A stretch of 41,026 bases of DNA, taken from Pseudophaeomoniella oleicola. Taxonomy: Eukaryota > Ascomycota > Eurotiomycetes > Phaeomoniellales > Phaeomoniellaceae. This document shows, one piece after another, positions 22,659-33,272 of the stretch. The position numbers and the translations under genes were made by a program. The notes beneath the pieces are model-generated. The model was given only the letters and a program-made list of their open reading frames with translations, was not told the origin of the DNA and made no database searches. The stretch spans positions 1-41,026 of the forward strand of contig QWDQ01000092.1 in the NCBI GenBank assembly GCA_003868215.1, written 5' to 3'. Each line of letters begins with the position of its first letter. Position 1 is the first letter of the stretch.

Positions 22659-23583
22659 TACTGGTATCGGAGTGTCCACCTTCTGATACTCGTAGTCGGG
22701 GTTACGGAGCTAGAGAACGTTGGAGTGGTATCAGCGGAATTATGACTGACAGCGGAGGATTGGGAGATATTCGTAGTCGGCGGACTCAGACTCAGTTGAG
22801 TCGTCTCACTCACTGCGATAATATGGTAAGCTGTGTAGAGTGATGACATCGGGGTAGGAGCGCGTACATATATGGTACATACAGTATATATGGTAGGTAA
22901 GGTAGATAGGTATGTAAGCATCGGGGTTAGATACGCCCAAACGCCAAAAGTAAAATTACGGTAACAAAAGCCGAATAAGCCACTTATGCAATTGGACAGT
23001 CGTAATGTTCTGAAAAATTACACTTCTGTATCGGAATCTTACTCCGACTCCGACGAAAGGTCCTCAGAGATCATTAGGGAAAATGCTTCATTGATCAATA
23101 TCATCATGCACAACTAGCCTGGAAGCGTGGCATATGAGTCTGCCTCTGAATTACCCGAGAAGCCTATTGTCATCCAAGGACACTAGAATCAAGATGGAAT
23201 ATAGCTCAAATTTGAACATGTGCTAACATAGTGTGGAATTGTTCGTTTCCATATTCTGCATATCTGTGACGCAGGACGCTGGAACTGCATTATGGGTTTA
23301 AATTGAGTAATTCATTTACTAAAGATTGCTTGAAGGCAGGATGAAGCTATATCGCGGTAGCGATGGTACCTAAGGTGGTGACAGGCAATGACAGCTTTGG
23401 TGCTCCGTCGTTGAACAGCATTATTGGGTCCCGAAAGCAAGACATGGCCGTAATGTCGCAGAGGCAAAGAAAGCAGGCAACGCTGCTTATCACCGGCGAT
23501 CCATCTGCTAGTGATACCCAGTAGCTCTCCCAGATTCACTGATATCAAGTGTCCTCCTTTCGCCATTTGACCACACTTCTGAC
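22659..23583. other. Transcription factor upstream region
   Basis: About 925 bases separating the regulator from the next minus-strand gene. A minus frame from 22921 to 22658 is open (87 codons, rich in Ser and Thr) and could hide a 5' exon. GTAGGTAAGGTAGATAGGTA is at about 22893-22912. No other gene is visible. Confidence 0.5.
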
Positions 23584-24222
23584 TCACTTAATTCCTCTCT
23601 TGAAGAAGACGGCTCCTGTGACAGGATGCCTGCACCATGAACCAGGTTGTAGAAGTTCCATGCATTCGGTTGGAGTTCTAAGAGTCCAAGATCCATCGAG
23701 CTCCTGGCACCAAAGCTTTTGTCCCGGCTTGTCGACGAACGGGACCAGTTCTCTTGGCTTGTTCGCTCCGATATTTTCAGCAAGAACCACGTTATCCCTC
23801 TGCACTTCTTCTTTTGTCCTGCCAACGCGGATGTTGGACTGATTGGACTGTGTTTGACCGGGAAGATGGTACTGCTGAGGAGCGATCATAGGTGTTGCAA
23901 CTGGCATTTGATAGAGAACCTGCTATTTGTCACAAAGTTAGCCATGGGACCATTTCATCATCAGTGAGAGATCTGCTAAGCTTTATTCGCTTAAGAAAGA
24001 TGGCTAGAAACCTGCTCCCCTGTAGTTGAAAGCACTCACTTGCTGAGGTTGGACAGGATAGTAATAGTAGTAACCACTTGCGTTCTGTGGATACTGAAGG
24101 GTTTGTGGTTGATAGTAGACGGCCTCAGGATAGGTCGCACCCTGTCGAGGAACATAGGTGTAAGTTTCCGTATTGACACTATGACCACAGTTGCATCCTG
24201 GGTGGTGGTTTGATGCAGCCAT
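23584..24222 (-). CDS. Hypothetical Tyr/Pro/Gln-rich protein with conserved-looking C-terminus
   Basis: Two exons (24222-24040, 23919-23584) across a 114-base intron with a clear GTGAGT donor give 172 residues. The N-terminal half starts MAASNHHPGCNCGHSV and carries a YYYYYPVQPQQ tract. The C-terminal half, from TKEEVQRDNVVLAENIGANK to a W-rich end (KLWCQELDGSWTLRT, then PGSWCRHPVTGAVFFKRG), has regularly placed Trp, Cys and Gly. This suggests a small folded module that I cannot name. The bases before this ATG look like an authentic leader. However, an upstream minus exon at 24523-24401 ends at a perfect GTGAGT and could be spliced on in frame, adding 55 residues. No signal peptide is evident. 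Confidence 0.65.
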
Positions 24223-24400
24223 GATGGTCAAAGTGGATTGTACAGGGATAGTAGAGTAACTGAGCTTGTAGGAACTCAAGAGGGCAAAAGTGTGGAAAGA
24301 TGAAGGGTAGGTGATTGTAGAGACAAGCAAGAGCGGATGTTGTTGGGAAAAAGTGAAGTGAAGTTGACGTATGGATTGGGGTAGTGAAGCAATGACTCAC

Positions 24401-24523
24401 ATCTTGGACAGGGTAGAACTCAGTGTTGCTATCTACAATGTACCATCGCTTTGGAGCCTTTTCTGGAGGAGCATCGAGCATAGCGTCGTGATAGCGCATG
24501 AAAGGAAAACAAGGCAGACACAT
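24401..24523 (-). other. Candidate alternative first exon of the hypothetical gene
   Basis: ATG-started open segment of 41 codons (MCLPCFPFMRYHDAM, ending TEFYPVQD) that stops exactly at a GTGAGT donor. Using an AG at 24265-24266 it would join in phase to LSYSTIPVQSTLTI and then to the ATG at 24222. The proposed 136-base intron has no obvious CTRAC branch site, so the join is uncertain. It may instead be a separate short gene or an upstream ORF. Confidence 0.4.
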
Positions 24524-24835
24524 TTTGATCTCTTGACAGATACCAGCAGGTCTTCTTATCCTGCTTTGAATTGAGTGTAGAGGGTCTGTTGACAGTAGTA
24601 TGAGCAAGTGCTGGTCGTACTTGCTGAAGATCGGAGGTTTCAAAATAAAAAGGGAGAGAAAATGGTGAAGCGAGCGGACATTCATGCGAAAGGCCCTCTC
24701 AATGGTGAACAATGAATGACGAGGCCTTCAAGGTTCGTTGACTAATGCACGCAACATCGTTTTGTCCTGTGACAGCAGGCAGATTGATTGTAAAAACCCC
24801 TCTTGTTTTGTCACTTGTCTTCATATAAAAATCGA
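24524..24835. other. Short intergenic region
   Basis: About 310 bases upstream of the hypothetical gene and downstream of the J-protein gene. On the minus strand it contains a pyrimidine-rich tract followed by TTTTTATTTTG near 24635-24660, plausible core promoter. No gene is seen. Confidence 0.5.
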
Positions 24836-27358
24836 TCATAGTGACATCTGATGCTGTCTGCTCGGACAGATCACATCCTGATCTTCGCTGAATTCAGCAT
24901 AATGCTCCCTCCCACCAAAAATGTATCGAACACGCAAGACCTTCTCTTTCATCGGGGCAGGATCATAAAAGCCTATCAATTGGGTCTGATCTTGGTCAGC
25001 CAGGCTCGTTCCAGAGGTAGAGATGCACAAACCTTGTTGACCGACTTTGAGAGCGACAACTGACCATGGTGAACGAGAGCAGCTGTTGGAATGGTAACAT
25101 CCGCAAAGGAGCTATCGTTGACTTTGCTGGGCTTCCGTGAGCTTCTTTTGGGAACACCGTACTGGGCTTCGACAATGACAAGACCACCCTGGCGTTCCTC
25201 CCGCTGCTGCTTCCGCTCCACCGTTGGCTTCAAGAGTTCGACCGCCTCTAGACTTTCCTGCCTTTGTCCAACAATTGCTCTCTCCAGCTCTTCTTTCTGG
25301 CGCTTCAACATTTCTTTGCGTCTCTTTGCGGCTTTAGGTTTCAGTAATCCGTAGTGTAGGACCGAATACGCAAGCCATGGAATGCTGACAGCGGCAGCAG
25401 CTATATCTGCCTCTACAAGTGCCAACGGACATACCACGACAGGAACCGATATGTTCTGGCCAAGTCTACTCCAGGTAAAACTCAATACAAGCCCTCGAGC
25501 GCCCTGAAGAGCGACACTGAGTCCAGCCCTGGTGAAGTCCCCGAATTTCCTATTCCCCCGAACAGACCAACTGAGCGAGCCATCGAGGGTGATGGTCGTT
25601 TGTACCTCAAGTCGCACCGCGTTGACCTGTCCGACATCGGTAGCTTCCTCAGTAGTGTTTTGCCTCTCCTCGGAACCCCATTCCGATAATTTTGGGGTAG
25701 GGACCTGACCACGGAAAACGTTACGTCCATATACAAGGGAGAGGCTACCACCAGCTGGGGAAGCTCCCACTTCTAGACCCCATGATGCCCCTGATGGTGT
25801 CTTTCTTTCAACGGGATGATCGCCAGAGACTCGAGGCGGAGAAGGTGCAGAGAAGCCGTTGAGACCAAACGAGAACGCACTTGATTCGAGGCTCATCATT
25901 ACTGGTTCTTCATCATCTTGCCCCAGCAACGTCTGCAGTAATGACGGCCAAAACAAAGTCCCACTACTCCAAGAGCAGAATATCGTCTGTCGTAGTCCTA
26001 TTTGTCTCGAAAGCGTGAAACTTACCATTGGAGGTAGTTTCTGTGGTACTTGGTTGCAAACAGCCTGCGCACGAAGTATGAACGGCATTGCGCTCTCAAG
26101 AGGAGTGAACGCACGCGCGAAGGTTAGGCTCGCTGAAGGTTGAGGCAGGAGCTGAGTACCTATTTCAATCTCAGCACCATTTACCAGATTTCGCATCCCT
26201 TTTGATATAATATTCCCATTTATGTCACGTCCAAACGTATCCGGAACCGAAATAAAAGCGGCTGTCCCTAACGACAAGGATCTCGACAACAGAGAGGATG
26301 GAAGCAATATCTAAATCAAATTCCGGTTAGAGGGCACAGCAAATGACTTGGTTAGAGGTTCATACCGTTCTGAGAGACTCCTCCCCAGTCTCGAGGTCGC
26401 GAACCTTGACTTGCCGCTTCGTACGCTGTAGTTGACCTCCGACACTGGCATGGATGTTGAAGTGGCCCGAAATCCTCTCCTTCGATTGAACATCATCCTC
26501 CGTTGTATCTTGGGGAAGATCAGTCTCCGTTGCCGATGCAGGAGAGTCCGAGGTCGAAGTAACACCGACAAACAACGGCATGGGGATCTTAAATGACGAT
26601 CGGACGAAGAAACGCGACGGACGTACGGTTGGACGGCGGATTTCAACAGTTTTCGTATTCTCTCTTGACGGAAAGACAGTTATGGCATTCAACCCAAGGG
26701 TGAGACTCGTCTACAACAATGAATCAGCAGATGGGCTCAGAATGACAGCAGAAAAATGGGCATTCAAGGTCGACCCTAGGGCATAGTAATTACATACTCG
26801 GCTTTCCACCAAGCTCTCCAGTTCCTTGCGCTCCTTCTTCTTCATTTGATTTATGAACCACCGACGAAACTCAGCCGTACTCATCGCCTTGGGTCCGATC
26901 TCCTTCGTCTGACCATACGCCTCATGGCGCATTGTTCCTCCAGGTCCATATTCCCGTCGCAACCCTTCTTCTCCGAGTAAATCATATATGACCCGCTTCT
27001 TCGAGTCCGTGAGTACATCGTATGCATTTTGTACGCGCTCGAACTGTTGGCGCGCAGCGCCTTGCTGAGCTGGGTTATGCTTATCTGGGTGAAACTGGGC
27101 CGACACCCGATGATATGCGGCTCGAATATCTGCATTAGAAGGGGGGGGATCCCTTGGCAAGCCGAGCAGTGCATATAAATCGATTTCATTGGGATAACTC
27201 GAAACATTGATCCATGACCTGCTGTTTGCAGAAGTATCGTCGTTCACGTCTTCATCAGTGGAATTCTGCTCCTGCTCCTCTTCGTCGTCTCCGAAGACAA
27301 ACTCAGGACGAGAGGCCGCAAAATCTTGCGCGTCTTCTCCATCATCTGATCTTGACAT
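24836..27358 (-). CDS. DNAJC11-like J-domain protein, mitochondrial outer-membrane type
   Basis: Four exons (27358-26798, 26710-26366, 26310-25033, 24985-24836) give 777 residues. An acidic head (FGDDEEEQEQ) precedes a J domain at about residues 59-128, with LYALLGLPRD, the HPD triad (residues 90-92) and FERVQNAYDVLTD. The long middle region has alternating hydrophobic strands, as expected for the beta-barrel-like part of DNAJC11. The last 200 residues match the DNAJC11 C-terminal domain in style: SIPWLAYSVLHYGLLKPK, a charged helix rich in Lys/Arg/Glu, then GFYDPAPMKEKVLRVRYIF. In animals DNAJC11 associates with MICOS and the sorting/assembly machinery; a fungal role in cristae or import is inferred. 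The last intron is 47 bases with a CTGAC branch; its acceptor was chosen to give NKTQLIGFYDP. Confidence 0.9.
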
Positions 27359-28047
27359 GCCTCACTCCTTCACCACGTCCTTGGAAATTATGCGAATGAG
27401 TATGAGACAGTTGCGCCATCGAACGGAAGAAGAATCTTTGGCCATCTGTATCACCAGAGTCATCCTTCGACCAAGTATTAATGAGCTAAGCTTAGATCCC
27501 GAGGCTCCGGCAAGCTGGAAAGTTTGAGATCCACAGGTTGACCTTCCGGCCTTCCTCTTGGATGTATATACCGTAGTACCACTTATCTTGATCTGCACTT
27601 TAAGACATGGGCAAGAGGGATTGCGTTATAGATTACCCCTCCGACGACTCATAATCACAAGGGAATTGGGACTCTGCGGGCTCGGACACGTTATTGGACC
27701 CGAAGGAAGCTCACGGTATGTGCTTTGGTGCTGCAGTCAGTGAGCGGTAATACTAGCCACTATCAGACAAGTCACCTTTGCAAAGCAAAGGAAGACAATA
27801 AGTTAGCAGTCACCTTATGCAGGCTTGATAAGAACGTTATGCTGTGCCCTGCAGCTAGTACCTAGGAAGGACCTTCTTCACCCCCACTATCGAACATCAA
27901 TCCCACGCAGCTCTTTCACAACGACTCGCCTGATCTTCCCGAACTCATTTGTTTACGCTGCATTAATGATCACGATATCTTTACTGAACCTAATTACCGT
28001 GTATTCCCTCATTTGACTCGGCCCAGGACTAGACGCAACTACCGACC
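27359..28047. promoter_or_regulatory. Divergent promoter, J protein and ceramidase-like gene
   Basis: About 690 bases between two start codons on opposite strands, expected to carry both promoters. A minus frame is open at 27362-27598, adjoining the J-protein start but in another frame. No TATA box is obvious. The plus-side leader before 28048 is CA-rich and ends CTACCGACCATG. Confidence 0.55.
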
Positions 28048-29565
28048 ATGCCTACACCTCAGTCCGGTACCACTCCACCGGTCCACCGCATCGATCTCTC
28101 TCTTCCTCCGTACTCTCGCTATACCAGTTTGGCCAAATCCTATGCAACCAAGATACACTCACTGACCACGCTCTTTGATAACCTCGTCCAAGAGCTGGTT
28201 CCGTCCGTACCTCCATCCTACATCCACACTTTTGCGCGCCTTTTTCTCCGTCGTGTCTACTCCGATGAGGAAACGGAAGAACTGCGTGGCGTAGCAGATG
28301 CCGTCGGTGTGCCGATGTACTTGCTGGTGAGTTTCAACGTGCTTCTCGATGTTCTGATGGGATGCACGAGCGGCGGGGTGAGGGTGACGGATCGAGAGAC
28401 TCGAGCTGGCGGGCCGAGGATGCTGCATTTCAGGACGTTGGATTGGGGAATGGATCCCCTGAGGGAAGTACTTGTGCAGCTTGAGTTCGTCAGGAGTAAG
28501 AGTCCGGATCCGGAGATGGTTGTGGCGACCAGCGTCGCGTATGTTGGATTTGTGGGTGTGTTGACGGGCGTGAGGGAGGGTTTGAGTATGAGCTTGAACT
28601 TTCGACCCACGCATAGAGCGAGGACGCGGTGGGAGAATATGAGCTTCTATTGGGGCCAGTTTTGTGTTGTGCTAGGCTGGAGGAGGAGTATTGGAAGCGT
28701 CTTGAGAGGCTATCTATTACCCGCCGCTTCTGCAAAGCACGAGGGCACAGCTAAGGCGGATGATAAAGCGGAAGAAGTCCCATCCTTGGCCGAAATACTC
28801 GATACACTCCCCTCGCTGCCATCAACAGCAGCATACCTCGTGTTCTGCAGCGGAACGGAAAGCTACGTCCTCGAAAAAGACAATGGGCACGCGACAGTCC
28901 GATCTTCGACCTCGTTCATCGCAACGACAAACCACGATAAATCACACGAATCCCTAACATCTACGAACACTCCCACAACAGATGAAGCCGCGGACCCAGC
29001 TTCAGATTCAGACCAGCAATCCCCTTCCTCCACTGCCACTACCACCACCACAACAACAACAACAACGACGCTCAATCCCGAAACCTCCGCCGCCGTAGCT
29101 CCCACAAGTGACACCCCACATTTCTCCACAGGCCGTATAGCCCTGGGCATGACCCTACAAGAAGCCATCGAAGAATCCACCGACCGCCTCTCATGCCTCA
29201 CCACCCGCTGGGAACTCCACCTGCTCTCTCAACAACAGAAACAACAACAGCGAAAACAGATCACGCAACCATCAGTCCCGAAATCCGAACTCCTGAAATG
29301 GCTCACCGCGTACCCTACCACAAACGAATGCACGCATTTTGCATGTCTGATGGACCCTTCACTCGGCTTTGCTGCTACTGCTGCTGCTGCTGCTGACGGC
29401 AAAGAACCACAAACGCAAACACAGCTCGGTAGAGGAATGGTTTGGATCAGAGCGTACGGAGAAAAGGAGGTTAATGGGAAAGGGGGAGGGAAGGTGAGGG
29501 ATCGGTTGAGGAGGAAGATTGTGGAGATAAAGGAAGAAGAAGGGGATGTGGAGGGGAAGGATTGA
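28048..29565 (+). CDS. Acid-ceramidase/NAAA-like N-terminal nucleophile hydrolase
   Basis: Single-exon frame of 505 residues starting at an ATG in good context (GACCATGC). An NAAA-beta-like head (VHRIDLSLPPYSRYTSLAKS) is followed by VPMYLLVSFNVLLDVLMGCT. Cys106 in MGCTS is the expected nucleophile, exposed by self-cleavage in this family. The catalytic fold continues HFRTLDWGMDPLREVLVQLE, TSVAYVGFVGVLTGVREGL and SLNFRP, all typical of fungal ceramidase-like proteins. These hydrolyse the amide bond of ceramides or N-acylethanolamines. No convincing secretion signal is seen, which is unusual for a lysosomal-type enzyme. The C-terminal half contains a Ser/Thr-rich insert with ten consecutive Thr codons, a Gln/Lys run and an Ala run from GCT repeats. 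The end is Lys/Glu-rich. The last 25 codons are purine-rich and lowly complex. Confidence 0.87.
   Translation: MPTPQSGTTPPVHRIDLSLPPYSRYTSLAKSYATKIHSLTTLFDNLVQELVPSVPPSYIHTFARLFLRRVYSDEETEELRGVADAVGVPMYLLVSFNVLLDVLMGCTSGGVRVTDRETRAGGPRMLHFRTLDWGMDPLREVLVQLEFVRSKSPDPEMVVATSVAYVGFVGVLTGVREGLSMSLNFRPTHRARTRWENMSFYWGQFCVVLGWRRSIGSVLRGYLLPAASAKHEGTAKADDKAEEVPSLAEILDTLPSLPSTAAYLVFCSGTESYVLEKDNGHATVRSSTSFIATTNHDKSHESLTSTNTPTTDEAADPASDSDQQSPSSTATTTTTTTTTTTLNPETSAAVAPTSDTPHFSTGRIALGMTLQEAIEESTDRLSCLTTRWELHLLSQQQKQQQRKQITQPSVPKSELLKWLTAYPTTNECTHFACLMDPSLGFAATAAAAADGKEPQTQTQLGRGMVWIRAYGEKEVNGKGGGKVRDRLRRKIVEIKEEEGDVEGKD
29035..29070 (+). repeat. ACC/ACA codon tract coding poly-threonine
   Basis: A run of ACC, ACA and ACG triplets inside the ceramidase-like gene encodes about ten threonines in a row. 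A second triplet run of GCT at about 29371-29394 encodes mostly alanine in the same gene. Both remain in frame. Confidence 0.9.
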
Positions 29566-30157
29566 TGGGTTTATTGATCGAATGAATGAAATGCGATGTA
29601 GGTATGTGTGGACGTGTAGATGTGTGTGTACAGGGGCATTGGGATCGGGGGAGGCGGCTCATATAGATTACGTGTAGATTAAGAACAGATAGATTACGAG
29701 AACGTTGAATGGCCAACAGCAACAGCATGATGATGATGAACGAATGAGACCTTTTTTCTTTTATCTTGGAGTTTTCGTATTTGTTGAGAAAATGTACAAT
29801 TGAGTGTTTCCTGGGGTTTGTGTCTTCTGTCTCTCTCTCTCTTTCTCTACCTGATTCAACAACAGTGAACCCCCCGGAAGCCTTTCCCCCTTCCGAACCC
29901 GCGGTTTTGAGATACAAGTAGATAGTGAGAGAAAGTAACAATCGATCGAAGTGAGTCTACATACACAGTACATGGGGAACGAAATCAAAGATGAGAGGTT
30001 TTCTTGTTTCGGGGGGTGGGGGGCCGTATTAAAGTGTTTTCTGCCCTGCGTACTAAGGTGAAAAGACCGGGATTAGATATACCTCTCCTCTCCTCTTCCA
30101 TCTTCATCTTTTACTGAATCGTGACAACTCGCTTGCTTTGGAGGGGATCGGCACTGT
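29566..30157. other. Convergent 3' region between the ceramidase-like gene and COX6
   Basis: About 590 bases, tail to tail. It contains a CT run (29830-29848), a poly-G patch near 30011-30021, and otherwise AT-richer unique DNA. The minus frames open here are low-complexity and not supported as genes. Confidence 0.6.
29830..29848. repeat. (CT)n dinucleotide repeat
   Basis: A short CT-rich run, TCTCTCTCTCTCTTTCTCT, in the convergent 3' flank. Confidence 0.85.
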
Positions 30158-30948
30158 TTATGGGTTGTAGTATGGGCTGTCGGTACCCTCTGGGTAGAGG
30201 TCTTCCTTCAGGTTGATTCCGAGCTCTTCTCTGATCGGCTTGAGCTCTTCTAGGTAGTCGTCGTATTGTTTTGGGTTCTCGACCTTTTCCTTGATACCTG
30301 CGCCAGATGTTGTTAGCAATGACGCACTTCCGTAAAATGCCTAACCAAGCTGTGCTGTGGCTGCATCTAGGGGAAGAAAGCCGTACCCTCGAATACCCTG
30401 ACGGCAGTTGGGTAGTCATTGACACGACGAGCAGCCTTTAGTGCGGCGATTACAACTGAAGGAGCTGGCACAAGGTCGTACGCGAAGGCGTTGTTGAGGT
30501 TTCTCTGTAGATGGGACCCCTTGGTCAGCCGAGAACGAGGAACAACCCACCACCGTAATATAAGGCTCTGCGTACCTGCAACTCGAAAACATCTTGAACC
30601 GAGTCGAACTCCTTCTCATATCTGCAGTCGAATGCACACATCAGCTTTTCATTCTTGTCATTGTTGCAAGTTGCTTGCAAGGTTGTGCGTCATCTTCCGA
30701 AAATTGCCGAAAGATGCACGGCTTTTGGTTGCAAAGGGAGCTTCGTACCGCGCTGAAAATTCCTCAAATGTCTCTTCTTCATGCGCACCACTCTTGCGAA
30801 CACTGGTGGTGCTGAATGCAGCAGCCAATTGGGTCGTAGATGTGCCGACGGGAGCTCTGATAGCGACGTTGTTGCAGAACGATGGTCGCGCCAATCGGGA
30901 GGCCGAAACCGTGCGAGCTGCAAAGCGCAGCAATGAGGCGGACGACAT
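30158..30948 (-). CDS. COX6: Cytochrome c oxidase subunit VI (COX5A family)
   Basis: Nuclear-encoded, matrix-side subunit of mitochondrial complex IV. Four exons (30948-30749, 30621-30576, 30504-30387, 30297-30158) give 167 residues, the expected size. The N-terminus MSSASLLRFAARTVSASRLA is an arginine- and serine-rich presequence, extending to a likely cleavage near FSTTSVRKSG. The mature domain starts EEETFEEFSARYEKEFDSVQ and continues LQRNLNNAFAYDLVPAPSVV, AALKAARRVNDYPTAVRVFE, and LKEDLYPEG. One exon is only 46 bases, so the gene is easily mis-modelled. A second ATG 12 bases upstream (30960) is in frame and would add four residues; I prefer the inner one because it matches the usual fungal start. 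The gene is convergent with the ceramidase-like gene and divergent from the elongase gene. Confidence 0.96.
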
Positions 30949-32149
30949 TGGACTCAGCATTGGGACTGTTTGGGGAGTGGAGAGTGGTGGTACAGAGAGG
31001 TGCGTGTGGTATGAAGAGTAAGGTCAGAATTGCTGCGTGCCTGAATTGAATCCGAATGAAAGTCGGGATACAGTAACCTGGGTTGGCACTTTCAGAGTCA
31101 ATTAGCTTCGCTCCAATTGCTGTTTTCCTGCAGATTCAAGGCTTGGCAAAATTATCCGGGAGAAGGGCAAATTGGTGAGATCTGATTGGTGAGAGCTCAT
31201 CTTAGGTCAGCATATTTCACGTGGGATCATGAGAGGAGTCTCCTGATGTTCGTCCACTTGCGGTAATAATGGGTAGGCTCTCCTACATGGCCAATGTATT
31301 TCAATGGATTTACCCCAGAAGTTCAACACAGGGATGATATGGTATTGCCTTTACGGCAGAATGGTCGATTGCGATTATCCTTCTATGGCTTCGATTCTGG
31401 GGGATGAGAAATCCCCCAGTTGGGGCAGAGCAGGGTGATGCTTGCGTATGTATGCAATAATACCAATCAGCGTATAGGACTGCTATTACCATTGATGTGC
31501 CTTGGGTACACGGTAGCTACAACTGATCCAATCATTGATGAACCTTTTGTCAATGATAACTGAACGACAAGCTCACTACTCAACAGATACAGACATAGTA
31601 CCCAGTAGCATTTGATGATTACCTGAGGTACCTAGGCTAGGTAGGTAGATATCGTTCTTGTTGACTGTCATTGTTGCATACTACTACGTAGTTAACAATT
31701 GTCAAGGGGCCATGAAAGTCACATGCTTTACTGACATCACATGACAAAGTTGAGGCTCGAAGGGAGGACTCCTCGGTTTATCGGACATTCAATTTCCCCG
31801 GTTAAGCCCCAAAAGCAATTTCGCAATCAGAACACCCAATTGGACCAGACAATGATGAGCTTCTCAGCAGATTAAAAAAAAAATTATGATGCTGTTGCTA
31901 ACTTAGTTATTCCCCCCTTTTAGCACCAAACAACCAACGAATTCCTTTGCGACACTTGGCCTGTCTATCCTCTTCCACCTCACGCCTACTTCATCTCTTC
32001 AATTTCTCTTCTGTCAATTGTATCATAATAACAATTCGTGTCGCTCCTTTGACTTCTTTCATAAGCACATATACACCTTTCCTACAATTACTTCCGGAAC
32101 AGCCGGGCCCTTCAATCCAACGCGACGCGCTGCGCTTCCCTTGGCCATC
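30949..32149. promoter_or_regulatory. Divergent region, COX6 and elongase
   Basis: About 1.2 kb between opposite start codons. It holds GAGGTACCTAGGCTAGGTAGGTAG at 31625-31649, a TACTACGTAGT palindrome (about 31680-31690) and an A-rich run near 31875. The last 230 bases before the elongase ATG are pyrimidine-rich, typical of a highly expressed fungal leader. No gene is seen. Confidence 0.5.
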
Positions 32150-33272
32150 ATGCCTCACGCAAGTCTACAGGTCGGATACCCTACCATTGATCGACCTTTT
32201 GGTGTCGAATTATGGCCTCTTTTTGTCAAAGGATATTCGAAGGTCGTCGGTTCTTCACCAACTGACTTCCAATTCGTTCCTGGGGTTACACCTCTGTCGA
32301 CATGGAAAGAGACCAGCATTGCTTTGGTCACATATTATCTGGTCGTTTTTGGAGGTCGTGAACTTATGAGAAACCGGGAACCATTCAAGCTGAAGGGACT
32401 TTTCATCATTCACAATGCTGTTTTGACTCTGATCAGTGGTGGGTTGCTCGCGCTCTACATTGAGCAGCTTCTGCCCACGATCTGGAGGAACGGGTTCTTC
32501 TTCTCCATTTGCAACCACCAAGGAGGTTGGACCAAGGAACTTGTCACTCTCTACTATGTGAGTTAGGAGACACGGCCGTGGGTCGCCCCGACTAATTGTC
32601 GCAGCTTACCTATCTTACGAAATACCTCGAGTTTGTTGACACCGTCTTCCTGGCTCTGAAGAAGAAGCCATTGAGTATGTTCTATGAACGCAAGTAGATA
32701 CGAAGTAACGCTAACCTGACGAAGCTTTCTTGCACACCTATCACCATGGCGCTACAGCGCTCCTTTGCTATACGCAGCTGATCGGGTTAACCGCTGTCTC
32801 CTGGGTTCCAATTACGCTCAACTTGGCCGTTCATGTTCTGATGTACAGCTACTACGGCTGCGCTGCTGCTGGTATTCGTGTCCCATGGAAGAAGCAAATC
32901 ACGATCTTCCAGATCGTCCAATTTGTTATCGACCTGGGCGTTGTTTACTTCGCCAGCTACACGTATTTTTCAAGCACGTATTGGCCACACTTGCCCAATG
33001 CTGGCAAGTGCGCCGGAGAAGAATTTGCCGCAATCTCAGGCTGTGTTATCCTAAGTTCTTATCTTGTTCTCTTCATCCTCTTCTACTTCGCCACCTACAA
33101 GAAGACTGGCCAGAGTGGACGACCTCGCCGCAATACTGGAAAGGAATCTCTTATCGCCATGGCTCGAGAGCAAGTCCCACCGAGGACAATTGAGGCTAAG
33201 TCGCCATCGAAGGCTAATGGATCTGCGACGAAAAAGCGATCACCTGCCTCTACGAGATCTCGCAAGGCATAG
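32150..33272 (+). CDS. ELO-family very-long-chain fatty acid elongase
   Basis: Endoplasmic-reticulum condensing enzyme (3-ketoacyl-CoA synthase) that extends acyl-CoAs with malonyl-CoA to supply sphingolipid C24-C26 chains. Three exons (32150-32557, 32605-32674, 32725-33272) give 341 residues. Several hydrophobic spans are visible (SIALVTYYLVVF, IIHNAVLTLISGGLLALYIE, IVQFVIDLGVVYFAS, ILSSYLVLFILFYFA). The family markers are KYLEFVDTVFLALKKKPL and the catalytic histidine box HTYHH at residues 163-167, followed by MYSYYGCAA. The C-terminus is basic and Ser-rich, ending in RSRKA; with lysine and arginine near the end it may act as an ER-retention signal. It resembles yeast ELO2/ELO3 more than ELO1 in layout, but the substrate length cannot be read from the sequence. 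Confidence 0.94.

Noticed and set aside
24179-24712. 177-codon minus frame
   Set aside because: It reads through a GTGAGT donor. Only its internal ATG-started part, up to 24401, looks like an exon, and it is listed as such.
30419-31021. 200-codon plus-strand open frame
   Set aside because: It runs antisense across COX6 exons and introns, has no domain, and the minus-strand COX6 model is certain.
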